Source: Flavobacterium endophyticum (GTDB taxonomy: Bacteria; Bacteroidota; Bacteroidia; Flavobacteriales; Flavobacteriaceae). Taken from it: a stretch of DNA of 64,000 nucleotides. Location of the stretch: positions 620,001 to 684,000 of the forward strand of contig NZ_RBLC01000001.1 of the NCBI RefSeq assembly GCF_003634455.1, given 5' to 3'. A program made the position numbers and the translations under genes. Shown piece after piece: positions 18,106 through 26,079 of the stretch; within the stretch, counting starts at the first letter, position 1; each line of letters starts with the position of its first letter. The notes beneath the pieces were generated by a model, which was not told the origin of the DNA, searched no databases, and saw nothing but the letters and a program-made list of their open reading frames with translations.

Positions 18106-18669
18106 ATGGACACACCTAACAAAAAGGACACGCAGCGCGGCAACAAGACCGTCAGCGCAAAATCTTCCGCAGCAGCAGACCTTCGCGAACTTTTCATCGA
18201 TGAGCTAAAAGACATCATATATGCAGAGCGCGCTCTTGTAAAAGCGCTTCCAAAGATGGCCAATAATGCTTCCGATCCGAACCTGAAGGCAGCAATAGGC
18301 GAACATGTAGCAGTTACGGAAGGGCAAGTCGACCGACTGGTACAGGTCTTCGAGCTTTTGGGTGAATCGGATCGCGGAAAAAAATGTGATGCGATGGAAG
18401 GGCTCATCATGGAAGGAGAAAATATTCTGGAAGAGACAAAGCCAGGTCCTGTAAGGGACGCGGCTATTATTTCGGCCTCCCAAAAAATAGAACACTACGA
18501 GATTGCCTCATACGGCACGCTTGTTGCATTTGCCTCACTGCTGGGAGAAGATGAGGTATCTGAGCTGTTAAAAATAACGCTTGATGAAGAAAAGTATGCC
18601 GATGTCAAGCTGACCGAAGCGGCGTATGGATCGATAAATCTCGAAGCTTTGGAAGAAGGAGAAGAATAA
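18106..18669 (+). CDS. DUF892 (YciE/YciF-type) ferritin-like protein
   Basis: 187 aa from the ATG at 18106; a TTG 24 bp earlier is in frame but is unlikely to be the start. After a charged N-terminal tail of about 25 residues, the ferritin-like domain begins ELFIDELKDIIYAERALVKALPKM. It contains EHVAVTEGQVDRL and KIEHYEIASYGTLVAFA, the helices that carry metal-ligand Glu/His residues in the family. These cytoplasmic proteins are linked to osmotic and oxidative stress. An eroded paralogue lies at 14177-14655. It has its own terminator. Confidence 0.93.
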   Translation: MDTPNKKDTQRGNKTVSAKSSAAADLRELFIDELKDIIYAERALVKALPKMANNASDPNLKAAIGEHVAVTEGQVDRLVQVFELLGESDRGKKCDAMEGLIMEGENILEETKPGPVRDAAIISASQKIEHYEIASYGTLVAFASLLGEDEVSELLKITLDEEKYADVKLTEAAYGSINLEALEEGEE

Positions 18670-18694
18670 TAAGTGGTTTGCTGAATTTGTTTGG

Positions 18695-18727
18695 AAAGCA
18701 TAATCTAAAGATTATGCTTTTTCTTTG
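18695..18727 (+). terminator. Intrinsic terminator of the DUF892 gene
   Basis: AAAGCATAATCT-AA-AGATTATGCTTT is followed by a T-rich tract. It resembles the terminator at 23437-23470. Confidence 0.85.
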
Positions 18728-19180
18728 CTTAACCACAGGCCAAAGAAGATGCCAGATGTGTATTTATTTATGCCTCATGCATTTGCGACCTCCCTAAAGC
18801 ACTCGCATTCGCTATTTATGCTAAGTTCCCTCATTACCTGTCCGTCCCCTCTTCCCATCTCATCAGGCTCTCCATTTTGCAATATTCTGCGCAAAAAACG
18901 TATAAAACCTTTTTTCTAATAGCATAGTAATTTTAAAATATGCACAGAAAAGCAGGCTGAAAGCATTGGAAGAAACTTGTCAAACAAGGTAACTGACCTT
19001 GAAACGTATAAACCACATTTTTCCGTCAGGCGTAATGGATAGTAATCGATCAATTGCTTTTATCTTGCGTATTGAAATATATAAATTAAGAAGGTTAATA
19101 TATAAATTGTGCCGTTAAATAATTAATAGATTTGCCCTGTTCGGATGAGGGTCCGATATATTAAGCTTGTTTAGAACAGA
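18728..19180. other. Intergenic region before the orphan hairpin
   Basis: About 450 bp with no supported gene. A minus-strand TTG-initiated frame of 39 codons (18775-18894) is open but unrecognised. From 19060 the sequence turns strongly AT-rich and could contain a promoter reading toward the hairpin at 19181-19208. Confidence 0.45.
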
Positions 19181-19208
19181 ATAGGATAGCGCTTGCTATC
19201 CTATTTTA
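19181..19208 (+). terminator. Strong hairpin with T-rich tail and no gene upstream
   Basis: ATAGGATAGC-GCTT-GCTATCCTAT is a perfect 10-bp stem followed by TTTATTTTAT. No coding gene ends in front of it: the DUF892 gene is 500 bp away and has its own terminator. It may end a small RNA. Confidence 0.6.
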
Positions 19209-19348
19209 TTTTATACGATCCAGATATGAATTATTTTACTTTTATTGAATTTTATATCCCATTATGAGATATTTATTACTGTTAAATTTCTTAATTTCAA
19301 GGACTATTGTTAATTAATCACGTATATTAGCTCCTCACCTCTGATTTA

Positions 19349-19364
19349 GTTGAAGTACTTCAAC
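19349..19364. promoter_or_regulatory. Perfect 16-bp palindrome upstream of response regulator 1
   Basis: GTTGAAGTACTTCAAC is its own reverse complement and ends 41 bp before the start codon. An equivalent palindrome sits in the same place upstream of the paralogous regulator at 27704. The flanking sequence is also conserved (CTCACCTCTG-TTTA before it, CTATCCCATA-GCGA after it). It is a candidate operator. Confidence 0.6.
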
Positions 19365-19405
19365 CTTTCTCCCTCTATCCCATAAGCGACCCAAAACTAC
19401 AGCCT

Positions 19406-19843
19406 ATGAAAAATCTAAAGATTTGTCTAGTCGATGACGACAATGACGACAGGGAAATATTCGAAGAAGCATTTAAAGAACTGAATTCAGAAAACAGCTT
19501 GATTATTTTCAAGAACGGACTTGAAATAATCGACTATCTCGATAAAGTCGAAGAAATTCCACACATCATATTTCTTGACTTAAATATGCCGATTATGGGC
19601 GGTCTTGAAACATTAAAGGAAATAAGAAAAAATACACGCTACAAATTGTTATCTGTAGCAATATATTCCACTTCTTCATCAGAGAAGGATATAGAAGAGA
19701 CGCTTGCAGCGGGAGCCAACATCTATATCACGAAGCCTGCGAATTTCGAAAGGCTTAAAGATACGCTCAGAAAGGTAATCAAGATCAACTGGCAGTATCA
19801 TGCTGCAGAGTTGGACAAGGAGACGTTTGTGCTTGTTGTGTAA
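19406..19843 (+). CDS. Single-domain response regulator 1 (CheY/Rcp1-like)
   Basis: 145 aa, one receiver domain and no output domain. The acidic pocket is LVDDDNDD (residues 8-15), the phospho-acceptor is Asp58 in FLDLNMPIMGG, and the switch lysine is in YITKPANF. The C-terminus has an extra tail of about 15 residues. It is about 60% identical by eye to the regulator at 27318-27704 and shares its upstream region. An eroded histidine-kinase remnant lies convergently just downstream. Such regulators usually relay signals from PAS-type kinases; the partner here is unknown. Confidence 0.92.
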   Translation: MKNLKICLVDDDNDDREIFEEAFKELNSENSLIIFKNGLEIIDYLDKVEEIPHIIFLDLNMPIMGGLETLKEIRKNTRYKLLSVAIYSTSSSEKDIEETLAAGANIYITKPANFERLKDTLRKVIKINWQYHAAELDKETFVLVV

Positions 19844-19910
19844 AATATCTGAAGTAGATTCTTCAGTAAATGTATTGCGCAAATTAATGCTGCCGATATT
19901 TTCATATGGC

Positions 19911-20240
19911 CTATTCAGCAGCAAGCAGTATTTTAAATGTCATACCCTCCCCAACCAGGCCGTTTACCGTCATGTAGCCGCCGTGATTCTCGACAATTCT
20001 TTTACACAGCGACAACCCAATTCCTGTTCCCGTCTTGGTTACCGTGAGCCGCTGGAACATCTTGAAAGCCTCTTCTGCATATTTCTGGTCAAATCCTGTA
20101 CCGTTGTCTCTGAAAGAAAACCAAAAGAAGTTCCTGGTTTCCTTGCCTCCGATATATTGTCAGATATCTTTATAAGATGCGTTCTCACAGCTGATTTCGA
20201 TCAGCAGGAGCTTGGTAGTAAATTGCGTATAAAACACTTA
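19911..20240 (-). pseudogene. Histidine-kinase HATPase_c domain remnant
   Basis: On the minus strand the frame ending at TAG 19911-19913 reads FSFRDNGTGFDQKYAEEAF, then FKMFQRL and TGTGIGLSLCKRIVENHGG, and ends MTFKILLAAE. These are the N, F, G1 and G2 boxes of a histidine-kinase ATPase domain. An in-frame TGA lies at 20160-20162, and recognisable homology stops near 20240; the sensor, dimerisation domain and phospho-accepting His are gone. It is a pseudogene of a kinase probably once linked to the adjacent response regulator. Confidence 0.88.
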
Positions 20241-20270
20241 ACAAACATTTCTCTCTTAATCGCCCATCCT

Positions 20271-20525
20271 TCAGACTCCAGCAGCGAGCTGTTCTGTCAT
20301 CTCTTCGATACAGAGGAAAGCTTCTTCTCGCTGTGCCGGGGAGAAGCCGTACACGTTAAAAAATTCTCCTGCCAGTGACTGGGCTTTTTCTTCAAATTCT
20401 TGAAGGAAATTCTGGACATACAAAAAATGCTCTATCCTGTTGCTCACGTTAATCTTTTTTTCTGCTGAATATCTTGACTTGTAATCGGATAGCAGGATCA
20501 ATGCGCTATTCTTGAATTCTTCCAT
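20271..20525 (-). CDS. Hypothetical helical protein, 84 aa
   Basis: 84 aa, mostly helical and charged (KNSALILLSDYKSRYSAEKK, IEHFLYVQNFLQEFEEKA). No family recognised. It ends about 30 bp from the kinase remnant on the same strand and could once have been its operon partner. Composition resembles the island genes. ATG start at 20525. Confidence 0.6.
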   Translation of the reverse strand: MEEFKNSALILLSDYKSRYSAEKKINVSNRIEHFLYVQNFLQEFEEKAQSLAGEFFNVYGFSPAQREEAFLCIEEMTEQLAAGV

Positions 20526-20674
20526 GTACTAGCTTCTGTTATTGTTATCTGTAAGTCTTTTCGAAATAATTCCAGACATGTGTATCAGCGGTCCCGCACA
20601 TAATTATCATGCTAAAATTCTGGATATCAATCGACCTGGATATTATATAGTTTTGGGAAAAGCTTATATTGATT

Positions 20675-20902
20675 CTAATCCAGCTTGTCGGCAAATCTGT
20701 CTTTGACGTTCTGGGATATATATGCTGACAGCCCTCTTCCCGCCACGGCCAGCCTTTTCATCTGTTCGACGGCATCTTTTCCAGTACTTTCATTGGTATA
20801 CAGGTAGGTCTCCCCGTCAGCAAATCTAATCTTGATGCTGTCGTTGGAAAGCTCATAGGCTGCGATTCCCGATTTTTTGCTTTTGTTTTTATATGGAACC
20901 AT
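20675..20902 (-). CDS. Hypothetical protein, KTSC-like, 75 aa
   Basis: 75 aa, beta-rich start (GIAAYELSNDSIKIRFADGETYLYTN) followed by an alpha-helical end (GLSAYISQNVKDRFADKL). The pattern of a short strand pair with Tyr-x-Tyr and a C-terminal helix recalls KTSC-like small proteins, but I am not certain. It lies 24 bp downstream of the Rieske/FAD gene on the same strand and is probably co-transcribed. Confidence 0.65.
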   Translation of the reverse strand: MVPYKNKSKKSGIAAYELSNDSIKIRFADGETYLYTNESTGKDAVEQMKRLAVAGRGLSAYISQNVKDRFADKLD

Positions 20903-20926
20903 AAAATAGGAGCGTTGGACGAAATC

Positions 20927-22507
20927 TTATTTATTCTCACTGCTTAAGCGGATCTTTCTCAGGTCTGTCTGCGATGGGCCGTTTACGACTACGCCGTCGC
21001 ATGTGAACCTGGAGCCGTGGCAGGGACAGTCGAATGTCTTTTCATCATTATTCCATTGGACTATGCAGCCAAGATGCGGACAGACTGCGCTGAAAGCTTT
21101 GAGGCTGTTGTCATGATCCCTATATACGGCAATTTTCTGCATTCCGTGGGAAAGGACGCTGCCATGCCCAGGCTCAAGATCCGCCGTGTTCTGCAAGTCT
21201 GGAGGTGCCAGCCAGTCGGCATACTGGGCCGCCATGTTGCCTGCTTCCCTTAGGAAATCTTTCGCCGTGCTGAAGGTAATGCGGGAAGGGCTGTATAAGT
21301 CCTTCCATTTGTTTTCTGTACCCTTTATCAGATCCCTGATAATGATCGCTCCCAATGTCGCATGCGTCATTCCGTTTCCCGAGTCTCCTGTTATGATATA
21401 GATATTCTCATCGCCCGGATTCTTGCCCATGAAGCCGAGGGAATCGACCGGCTCCATGATCTGCCCGGACCATCGGTATGACAGGTCTTCCAGCATGGGA
21501 AAAAATTCGCGGGTCCAGGCCTCGAGCCTCCCGTAGCGCTCCTGCTCGGAAATGCCTTCATCATCTCCCTGCCCTGTCTTGTGGTCCTCGCCTCCTGCTA
21601 TAAGCAGGTCGTATTCCGAATCATAGCTTTCGGTCCTTGCATAGTGGTAGGGCTGGGAAACCCATCGTGAATCGGCATCGCCGGTATCCCACCACAATGC
21701 ATGCGGAAGCGCTCCCTTCTTGATCTTTCCCGCGATAACATAGCTTCTGTACGCATGCTGTTTCATATGCATCGTCAGCGTATCGTTTATAGGCGAATTT
21801 GTCGCGACGACGATGTGTTCGGCTGAAAAAGCAAGGCCGTTCACCAGCGCGCCTTCTTTTGTAATCTTCTCTGCCCGCGCCTCGGTAAATATGGTGCCCC
21901 CGTTCCTTACTATCGCTTGTGCCAGCCCATCGAGGTAGCGCATGATATGAAACTGTGCCTGGTTATGGAAAGCTATGCTTCTCTTGTTCGAGCCCCCGGC
22001 AACTGCAGGTATTTCATCCAGCATTGCAGTATCAAGGCCTGCCCTTTTTGTAGCATCAAATTCCTTATCGAGGTTCTCATCCCTGTCTGACGGATGCAGG
22101 AAGAGGTAGCCGTCGACTCTTCGGAAAGCGCATTCGATCTTCTCTTCCGCAATAATCCTCTCGATCTCATCAATAGCCGAAACGTGGCTCTCAGCAGCCA
22201 GGGCAGCGGCATCCTGCCCGAATACCGACTCGAGATAATAATAGCGGTCGTCTAAAGCGCAGCTCAGGTGCGCCGTAGTCCTGCCGCTTTCCCCGCTTCC
22301 TATAAATCCGTCTTCCGCCACGATAACCTTTCTGCCTGCTTTTAGCAGCAGATAGGCAGCCGTAAGCCCTGCGATGCCGCCGCCGATCACAAGAACATCC
22401 GTTGCGGCCGGCTGGCTCGGTTTCTCAAAAGAAAGAATCGGAGTGCTGTCAATCCAAAAAGACACATTTTTTCCCGAAGTAATCGATCCTGTTTTGAAAT
22501 TATCCAT
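20927..22507 (-). CDS. FAD-dependent oxidoreductase with C-terminal Rieske domain
   Basis: 526 aa from the ATG at 22507. The frame remains open to 22567, but the extra 20 residues do not look conserved. The N-terminal DAO-type Rossmann fold has VIGGGIAGLTAAYLLLKAG (about residue 40) and the FAD-associated IITGDSGNGMTHATLGA near 380. The last 80 residues form a Rieske 2Fe-2S domain with CPHLGC and CPCHGS. Proteins of this architecture are cytoplasmic oxidoreductases whose electron donor and substrate are not established. The KTSC-like gene follows. The sequence is G+C-rich relative to the core. Confidence 0.93.
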   Translation of the reverse strand: MDNFKTGSITSGKNVSFWIDSTPILSFEKPSQPAATDVLVIGGGIAGLTAAYLLLKAGRKVIVAEDGFIGSGESGRTTAHLSCALDDRYYYLESVFGQDAAALAAESHVSAIDEIERIIAEEKIECAFRRVDGYLFLHPSDRDENLDKEFDATKRAGLDTAMLDEIPAVAGGSNKRSIAFHNQAQFHIMRYLDGLAQAIVRNGGTIFTEARAEKITKEGALVNGLAFSAEHIVVATNSPINDTLTMHMKQHAYRSYVIAGKIKKGALPHALWWDTGDADSRWVSQPYHYARTESYDSEYDLLIAGGEDHKTGQGDDEGISEQERYGRLEAWTREFFPMLEDLSYRWSGQIMEPVDSLGFMGKNPGDENIYIITGDSGNGMTHATLGAIIIRDLIKGTENKWKDLYSPSRITFSTAKDFLREAGNMAAQYADWLAPPDLQNTADLEPGHGSVLSHGMQKIAVYRDHDNSLKAFSAVCPHLGCIVQWNNDEKTFDCPCHGSRFTCDGVVVNGPSQTDLRKIRLSSENK

Positions 22508-22567
22508 GTTATATAGTTTATTACCCTCGTTTCCGAACCAGGGTGTTAGTATCAAATAATCATCCAA

Positions 22568-22752
22568 TTAAAATTCTAAATAAAAATTCATCCCTTCGTT
22601 ATACAATTCAGCACTAAACTTATATGACACGGCTACGCTCTAGCTGGATCATTTAATGTTTGGTTCTATACATCCTAACAGAAAAGTATAAGATACTGTT
22701 TACTAAAAAGTTAACCATGCGCCATCTTGCAACATTCTGCTAAAATCATATA
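22568..22752. other. Divergent intergenic region
   Basis: Lies between the Rieske/FAD gene (minus) and the lipoprotein at 22868 (plus). AT-rich; presumably contains the promoters of both. No coding sequence seen; the only clear element is the sigma-54-like site at 22753. Confidence 0.5.
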
Positions 22753-22768
22753 AGGCCTTTTCTTTGCA
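22753..22768 (+). promoter_or_regulatory. Sigma-54-like -24/-12 promoter before the lipoprotein gene
   Basis: AGGCCTTTTCTTTGCA has the invariant GG and GC separated by exactly 10 bp and the TTGCA -12 element; the -24 element AGGCC is imperfect (consensus TGGCA). It lies 100 bp before the start codon at 22868. Confidence 0.4.
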
Positions 22769-22867
22769 AGTATGGTAAATTTGACCTGTTGCGTTCTATT
22801 TAAACCCATGCAGGAGCTACCATCTCAGCAAAACAAATGCCTGCTGATAATAAATAAACCATTAATT

Positions 22868-23110
22868 ATGAAAAAATTATTCCGCTTGCTGCCGATAATG
22901 CTTTTTGCAATATCATGCCTTCTCCTGTCATGCAGGGACAATAAATCGACGAATCGTGACAAGGAATCCTATCCTGAGACAGGATCGGACGATACAGATG
23001 AAGGAATACCCAAAGGGGAAGAAAAAGCCCTGCCTGATTCTGATAGAGAAAGCCAGTCCGATTCCGTTACGGTAGGGCCGGCATCGCCAAAAAAATCAGT
23101 AGATTATTAA
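22868..23110 (+). CDS. Small polar lipoprotein, paralogue of 17047-17265
   Basis: 80 aa from the ATG at 22868; upstream in-frame sequence has no signal-peptide character. The signal peptide ends in lipobox LLLSC (Cys about 21), followed by RDNKSTNRDKE and a very polar, Asp/Glu/Ser-rich tail. The lipobox and RDNxxTNRD stretch match the lipoprotein at 17047. Function unknown; likely membrane-anchored and disordered. The next gene starts 18 bp downstream. Confidence 0.7.
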   Translation: MKKLFRLLPIMLFAISCLLLSCRDNKSTNRDKESYPETGSDDTDEGIPKGEEKALPDSDRESQSDSVTVGPASPKKSVDY

Positions 23111-23128
23111 AGATATTCCAATAAAATC

Positions 23129-23389
23129 ATGAAAGACAAGAACCAAACTCCAGTCCCAAAAGTCAGAAGCGGGGAAGCACCTGACAAAAAAAGCAAGAGC
23201 GGGCCGGCAATCGAGCATCTTGAATCAGGCATTGAAAGCGACATCAGCCCGGACAACAAGAAAGCATCCGATACGATAAAGACCACCACGCAGGCACAGG
23301 AAGAGCGCGAAAGAAAACTGGAAAACGGAAGCGGCAGCCTAGATATCAAATCTGGCAAAGAGGGACAGGCAGCCAAAAAAAAGAAATAG
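23129..23389 (+). CDS. Highly charged, probably disordered small protein
   Basis: 86 aa, almost entirely Lys/Glu/Asp/Ser/Gly with no hydrophobic core, no Cys and no Trp (KKSKSGPAIEHLESGIESD ... GKEGQAAKKKK). It resembles stress-associated hydrophilic proteins in composition only. It lies 18 bp after the lipoprotein gene in the same direction and shares a terminator with it, supporting a two-gene operon. No family recognised. Confidence 0.65.
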   Translation: MKDKNQTPVPKVRSGEAPDKKSKSGPAIEHLESGIESDISPDNKKASDTIKTTTQAQEERERKLENGSGSLDIKSGKEGQAAKKKK

Positions 23390-23436
23390 GGCTACGGGCT
23401 TACTGCAGTAGGCTACGGTAACAAGTGGAATGGTAA

Positions 23437-23470
23437 AAAAAAGCATAGTCTATCGACTATGCTTTTTTTG
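23437..23470. terminator. Intrinsic terminator after the charged-protein gene
   Basis: AAAAGCATAGTC-TATC-GACTATGCTTTT with an A-run before and a T-run after; it could act on both strands, including for the alcohol dehydrogenase gene ending at 23576. Confidence 0.85.
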
Positions 23471-23575
23471 TGTGTCCCGGTGTGAATGGATAGTGCATTA
23501 CTCCTGGCCGGGCCGAAGCTTGCTTTTCAGATTATATCTGATCCGCTTTTTGATCTTTATCCCGTCGATGGAAAT

Positions 23576-24733
23576 TTATGGCTTCAGCACAACCTTTACG
23601 CAGTTGTCCTCCCGCTTGTTAAAGATGTCGTACATCTTGCTTGCTTCGGACAGAGGTACATTGTGGGTTATAATATCTTCGAGAACCACCTTTCCTCCGG
23701 CAACAAGATCGATCAGGTGGTCTATGTAGTTGTGTACCGGTGCCTGGCCTCCCCTGAGCTTGATTCCTTTGTCGAACCATTGGTGAAGAGGAAAATTGTC
23801 ATAGGGCGATCCGTATACGCCCACTACGGTCACGGTACCGCCCCGCCTTACCGCATCAAGGCAGTAGCTGAGTACTTTCATTGTGCCTACCTCGCCCTGG
23901 ATCAGGTTTTTGGCCTTGCTCAAAAATCCATGGTCGGCTTCCATCCCTACCGCATCGACGCATACATCCGCTCCATATCCTCCGGTCATGTCTCGGATCA
24001 TCTCTACGGCATCAACTTCCTTTGCATTGATGGTTTCGACACCGGCTGCCCTGCCTGCCATGTCCAGGCGGTACTGTCTGGTATCGATACCGATCACTCT
24101 TCCTGCTCCGCGAAGCCATGCGGACTTCATTGCCATGATCCCTACAGGACCGCATCCAAAGACAGCCACGGTCTCGCCTCCTTTGAGTCCTGCCCAGTCG
24201 ATGGCAGACCATCCCGTCGGAAAGATATCCGTAAGGAAAAGGACCTGCTCGTCGGTCAGGTTATCGGGCACCGCACGCGGGCCATGATCCGCATAGGGAA
24301 CCCTGACATATTCCGCCTGCCCCCCGTTGTAGCCGCCATACAGGTCGGTATATCCGAACAGGGCGCCTCCCTTGCCTTTCACCAATCCGCCTTCGGGGCC
24401 GTAGTTTTCCGGGTTTGAATTCTCGCAGTGGGTCGGCAGATTGCTGCTGCAGAAGTGGCAGGTTCCGCAAGAGATGGGAAAGGGAACTACTACCCGATCG
24501 CCTTTTTTCAGGTTTCTTACGCCTGCGCCGACTTCCTCGACTATGCCCATAAATTCATGACCAAGGACCATGTTTCTTGGCTGGGGGAATACCCCGTTGT
24601 AGATATGCAGATCCGATCCGCAGATTGCCGTAGAAGTAACTTTCAGGATGACATCCCTGCTATCTTCGATAGCGGGATCAGGGACAGTATCTACGCTTAC
24701 GTGTTTGGGCTTGTGGAATACTAGTGCTTTCAT
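23576..24733 (-). CDS. Zinc-dependent alcohol dehydrogenase (formaldehyde-dehydrogenase-like)
   Basis: 385 aa. Catalytic zinc ligands are Cys38 (AICGSDLH) and the His59-Glu60 pair (LGHEFMGIVEEVG). The structural zinc cysteines are 89, 92, 95 and 103 (CGTCHFC ... THC). The cofactor motif is AVFGCGPVGIMA near residue 190. The long substrate-loop insert and the WAGLKGGETVAVFGCG region fit the glutathione-independent formaldehyde dehydrogenase/threonine dehydrogenase-like branch of MDR enzymes. It likely detoxifies aldehydes or oxidises alcohols with NAD; the substrate is not certain. Confidence 0.92.
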   Translation of the reverse strand: MKALVFHKPKHVSVDTVPDPAIEDSRDVILKVTSTAICGSDLHIYNGVFPQPRNMVLGHEFMGIVEEVGAGVRNLKKGDRVVVPFPISCGTCHFCSSNLPTHCENSNPENYGPEGGLVKGKGGALFGYTDLYGGYNGGQAEYVRVPYADHGPRAVPDNLTDEQVLFLTDIFPTGWSAIDWAGLKGGETVAVFGCGPVGIMAMKSAWLRGAGRVIGIDTRQYRLDMAGRAAGVETINAKEVDAVEMIRDMTGGYGADVCVDAVGMEADHGFLSKAKNLIQGEVGTMKVLSYCLDAVRRGGTVTVVGVYGSPYDNFPLHQWFDKGIKLRGGQAPVHNYIDHLIDLVAGGKVVLEDIITHNVPLSEASKMYDIFNKREDNCVKVVLKP

Positions 24734-24992
24734 ATCAGTTGGTTTTAAGGTTTATGCGAGTGAGAGACGGCGATTCGCCTATAGCTTTCATGGCACGCGC
24801 GATATCAGCGTAAAATAAAAGTACTGAATCCCATAAGGCCCTGCATTACAGAATTTAACGCATTGTTTGCATGCTGGCTCACATATTCACGGACAGTCTT
24901 CTGTCTGCAAAAATTTCAGTCGCTGACATTTTTTCTCTTAAAAAACGTTAAGGATTAGGTCTTTAAAGTGAAAAAATGTCATTTTCTAGGTC
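24734..24992. other. Divergent intergenic region between the alcohol dehydrogenase and Hsp20 genes
   Basis: About 260 bp without a gene. Presumably contains the minus-strand promoter of the dehydrogenase; no consensus -33/-7 found. It is followed by the sigma-54-like site of the Hsp20 gene. Confidence 0.5.
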
Positions 24993-25008
24993 TGGCATTT
25001 ATCTTGCA
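24993..25008 (+). promoter_or_regulatory. Sigma-54-like promoter of the Hsp20 gene
   Basis: TGGCATTTATCTTGCA matches the -24 (TGGCA) and -12 (TTGCA) elements with GG and GC separated by exactly 10 bp. It lies 72 bp before the Hsp20 start codon, inside the only region that could promote this monocistronic gene. Confidence 0.6.
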
Positions 25009-25079
25009 ATTATCTCTGCAAATGCCGGCCGGCAATAATCTATAGCAATTTATTGTATAACTATTAAAAAGTAAGAATC

Positions 25080-25529
25080 ATGACTAGTTTAAGAAGAAAC
25101 GGGTTACAGTACCCGTCGTTTCCGGCACTATTTGACGACGCATTAAGCCGCGAGCTTTTTAACTGGGGAAACAATAACTATTCCTCTACCCGTACGACAG
25201 TGCCTTCGGTAAATATCAGCGAAAATGCGGAAAACTTCGAAGTCGAGGTAGCAGCACCCGGAATGGAGAAGACTGATTTCAATATCAGGCTGGACAACAA
25301 CATCCTTACGATATCTTCGGCCAAAGAGCGCCAGGAGGAAACAAAGCAGGATAATTATACTCGCAGGGAATTCAGCTACCAGTCATTCCAGCGAAGCTTC
25401 GAGCTTCCAAAAAATGTAGTGGATGACGAAGGGATCAATGCGCGCTATGAAAACGGGCTGCTCCGCCTTACCATTCCGAAGAAGGAAGAAGCCAAGCAGA
25501 AAGCGCCTCGCATGATCGAGATTTCCTGA
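25080..25529 (+). CDS. Hsp20/alpha-crystallin small heat-shock protein
   Basis: 149 aa. The alpha-crystallin domain spans about residues 40-145 and starts PSVNISENAENFEVEVAAPGMEKTDF. It contains the conserved FSYQSFQRSFELPKNV and ARYENGLLRLTIPKKE strands, and a C-terminal I-x-I-type tail (MIEIS). It is an ATP-independent holdase that keeps stressed proteins soluble in the cytoplasm. Single-gene unit with a sigma-54-like promoter upstream and a strong terminator downstream. Confidence 0.96.
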   Translation: MTSLRRNGLQYPSFPALFDDALSRELFNWGNNNYSSTRTTVPSVNISENAENFEVEVAAPGMEKTDFNIRLDNNILTISSAKERQEETKQDNYTRREFSYQSFQRSFELPKNVVDDEGINARYENGLLRLTIPKKEEAKQKAPRMIEIS

Positions 25530-25549
25530 TAGGTTTATGCTATTTTGCG

Positions 25550-25576
25550 GCTGCCCCTAGGGGGCAGCTTTTTTTT
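25550..25576 (+). terminator. Intrinsic terminator of the Hsp20 gene
   Basis: GCTGCCCC-TAG-GGGGCAGC followed by eight T. Confidence 0.88.
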
Positions 25577-25732
25577 GCATCATCCCGACGGTCCCGATAT
25601 TTTCATTTGCATCATGGCGAATACAGAATGGCGTAGTTTCTGATTTCTTTTAGGCTTTTTATTAAAAATATAAATCTGGGCTAAAATCTTGTAACCCATA
25701 AAACCCCAGACAATATTAACTTTAAACAAAAA

Positions 25733-25990
25733 GTGCCATTAGAAACTAATATAAACAGTATCATCCAGTTTTTTCTGTCTATAGAATCTGCTGCCCAGCG
25801 GCAGGCTATGGCAGGACAGATAATCGAATCGCTTAATGACATGAGGGTGCGTTTAGGCAACACCCGGCTGGATATCAAAGCATTAGAGATACTCACCAAT
25901 AACATAAGACAGTACAGCGGAGACGTATCCGAGATGGAGAGGGAAATACTGAAATTTGAGATTTCTCTTTTAGCTGATATGATATCATGA
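25733..25990 (+). CDS. Hypothetical helical protein, 85 aa (GTG start)
   Basis: 85 aa, predicted all-helical (INSIIQFFLSIESAAQRQAMAGQ, LDIKALEILTNNIRQYSGDVSEMEREILKFE). No family recognised. The only early start is GTG; the next in-frame ATG would remove a third of the protein. Monocistronic between the Hsp20 and nuclease genes. Confidence 0.55.
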   Translation: MPLETNINSIIQFFLSIESAAQRQAMAGQIIESLNDMRVRLGNTRLDIKALEILTNNIRQYSGDVSEMEREILKFEISLLADMIS

Positions 25991-26079
25991 TATATTGCAC
26001 CCGAAGCGTAAACATGAAGTTTTCTCCTGATCGGACCCAGTCAATTATTATTGCTAACTTTGTGTCAAATCCCTAACCT

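Noticed and set aside
18775..18894. 39-codon minus-strand frame with TTG start
   Set aside because: Plausible-looking peptide but no good start, no homology recognised and no context.
23486..24418. 310-codon plus-strand open frame
   Set aside because: Antisense shadow of the zinc alcohol dehydrogenase gene, caused by the G+C-rich codon pattern.
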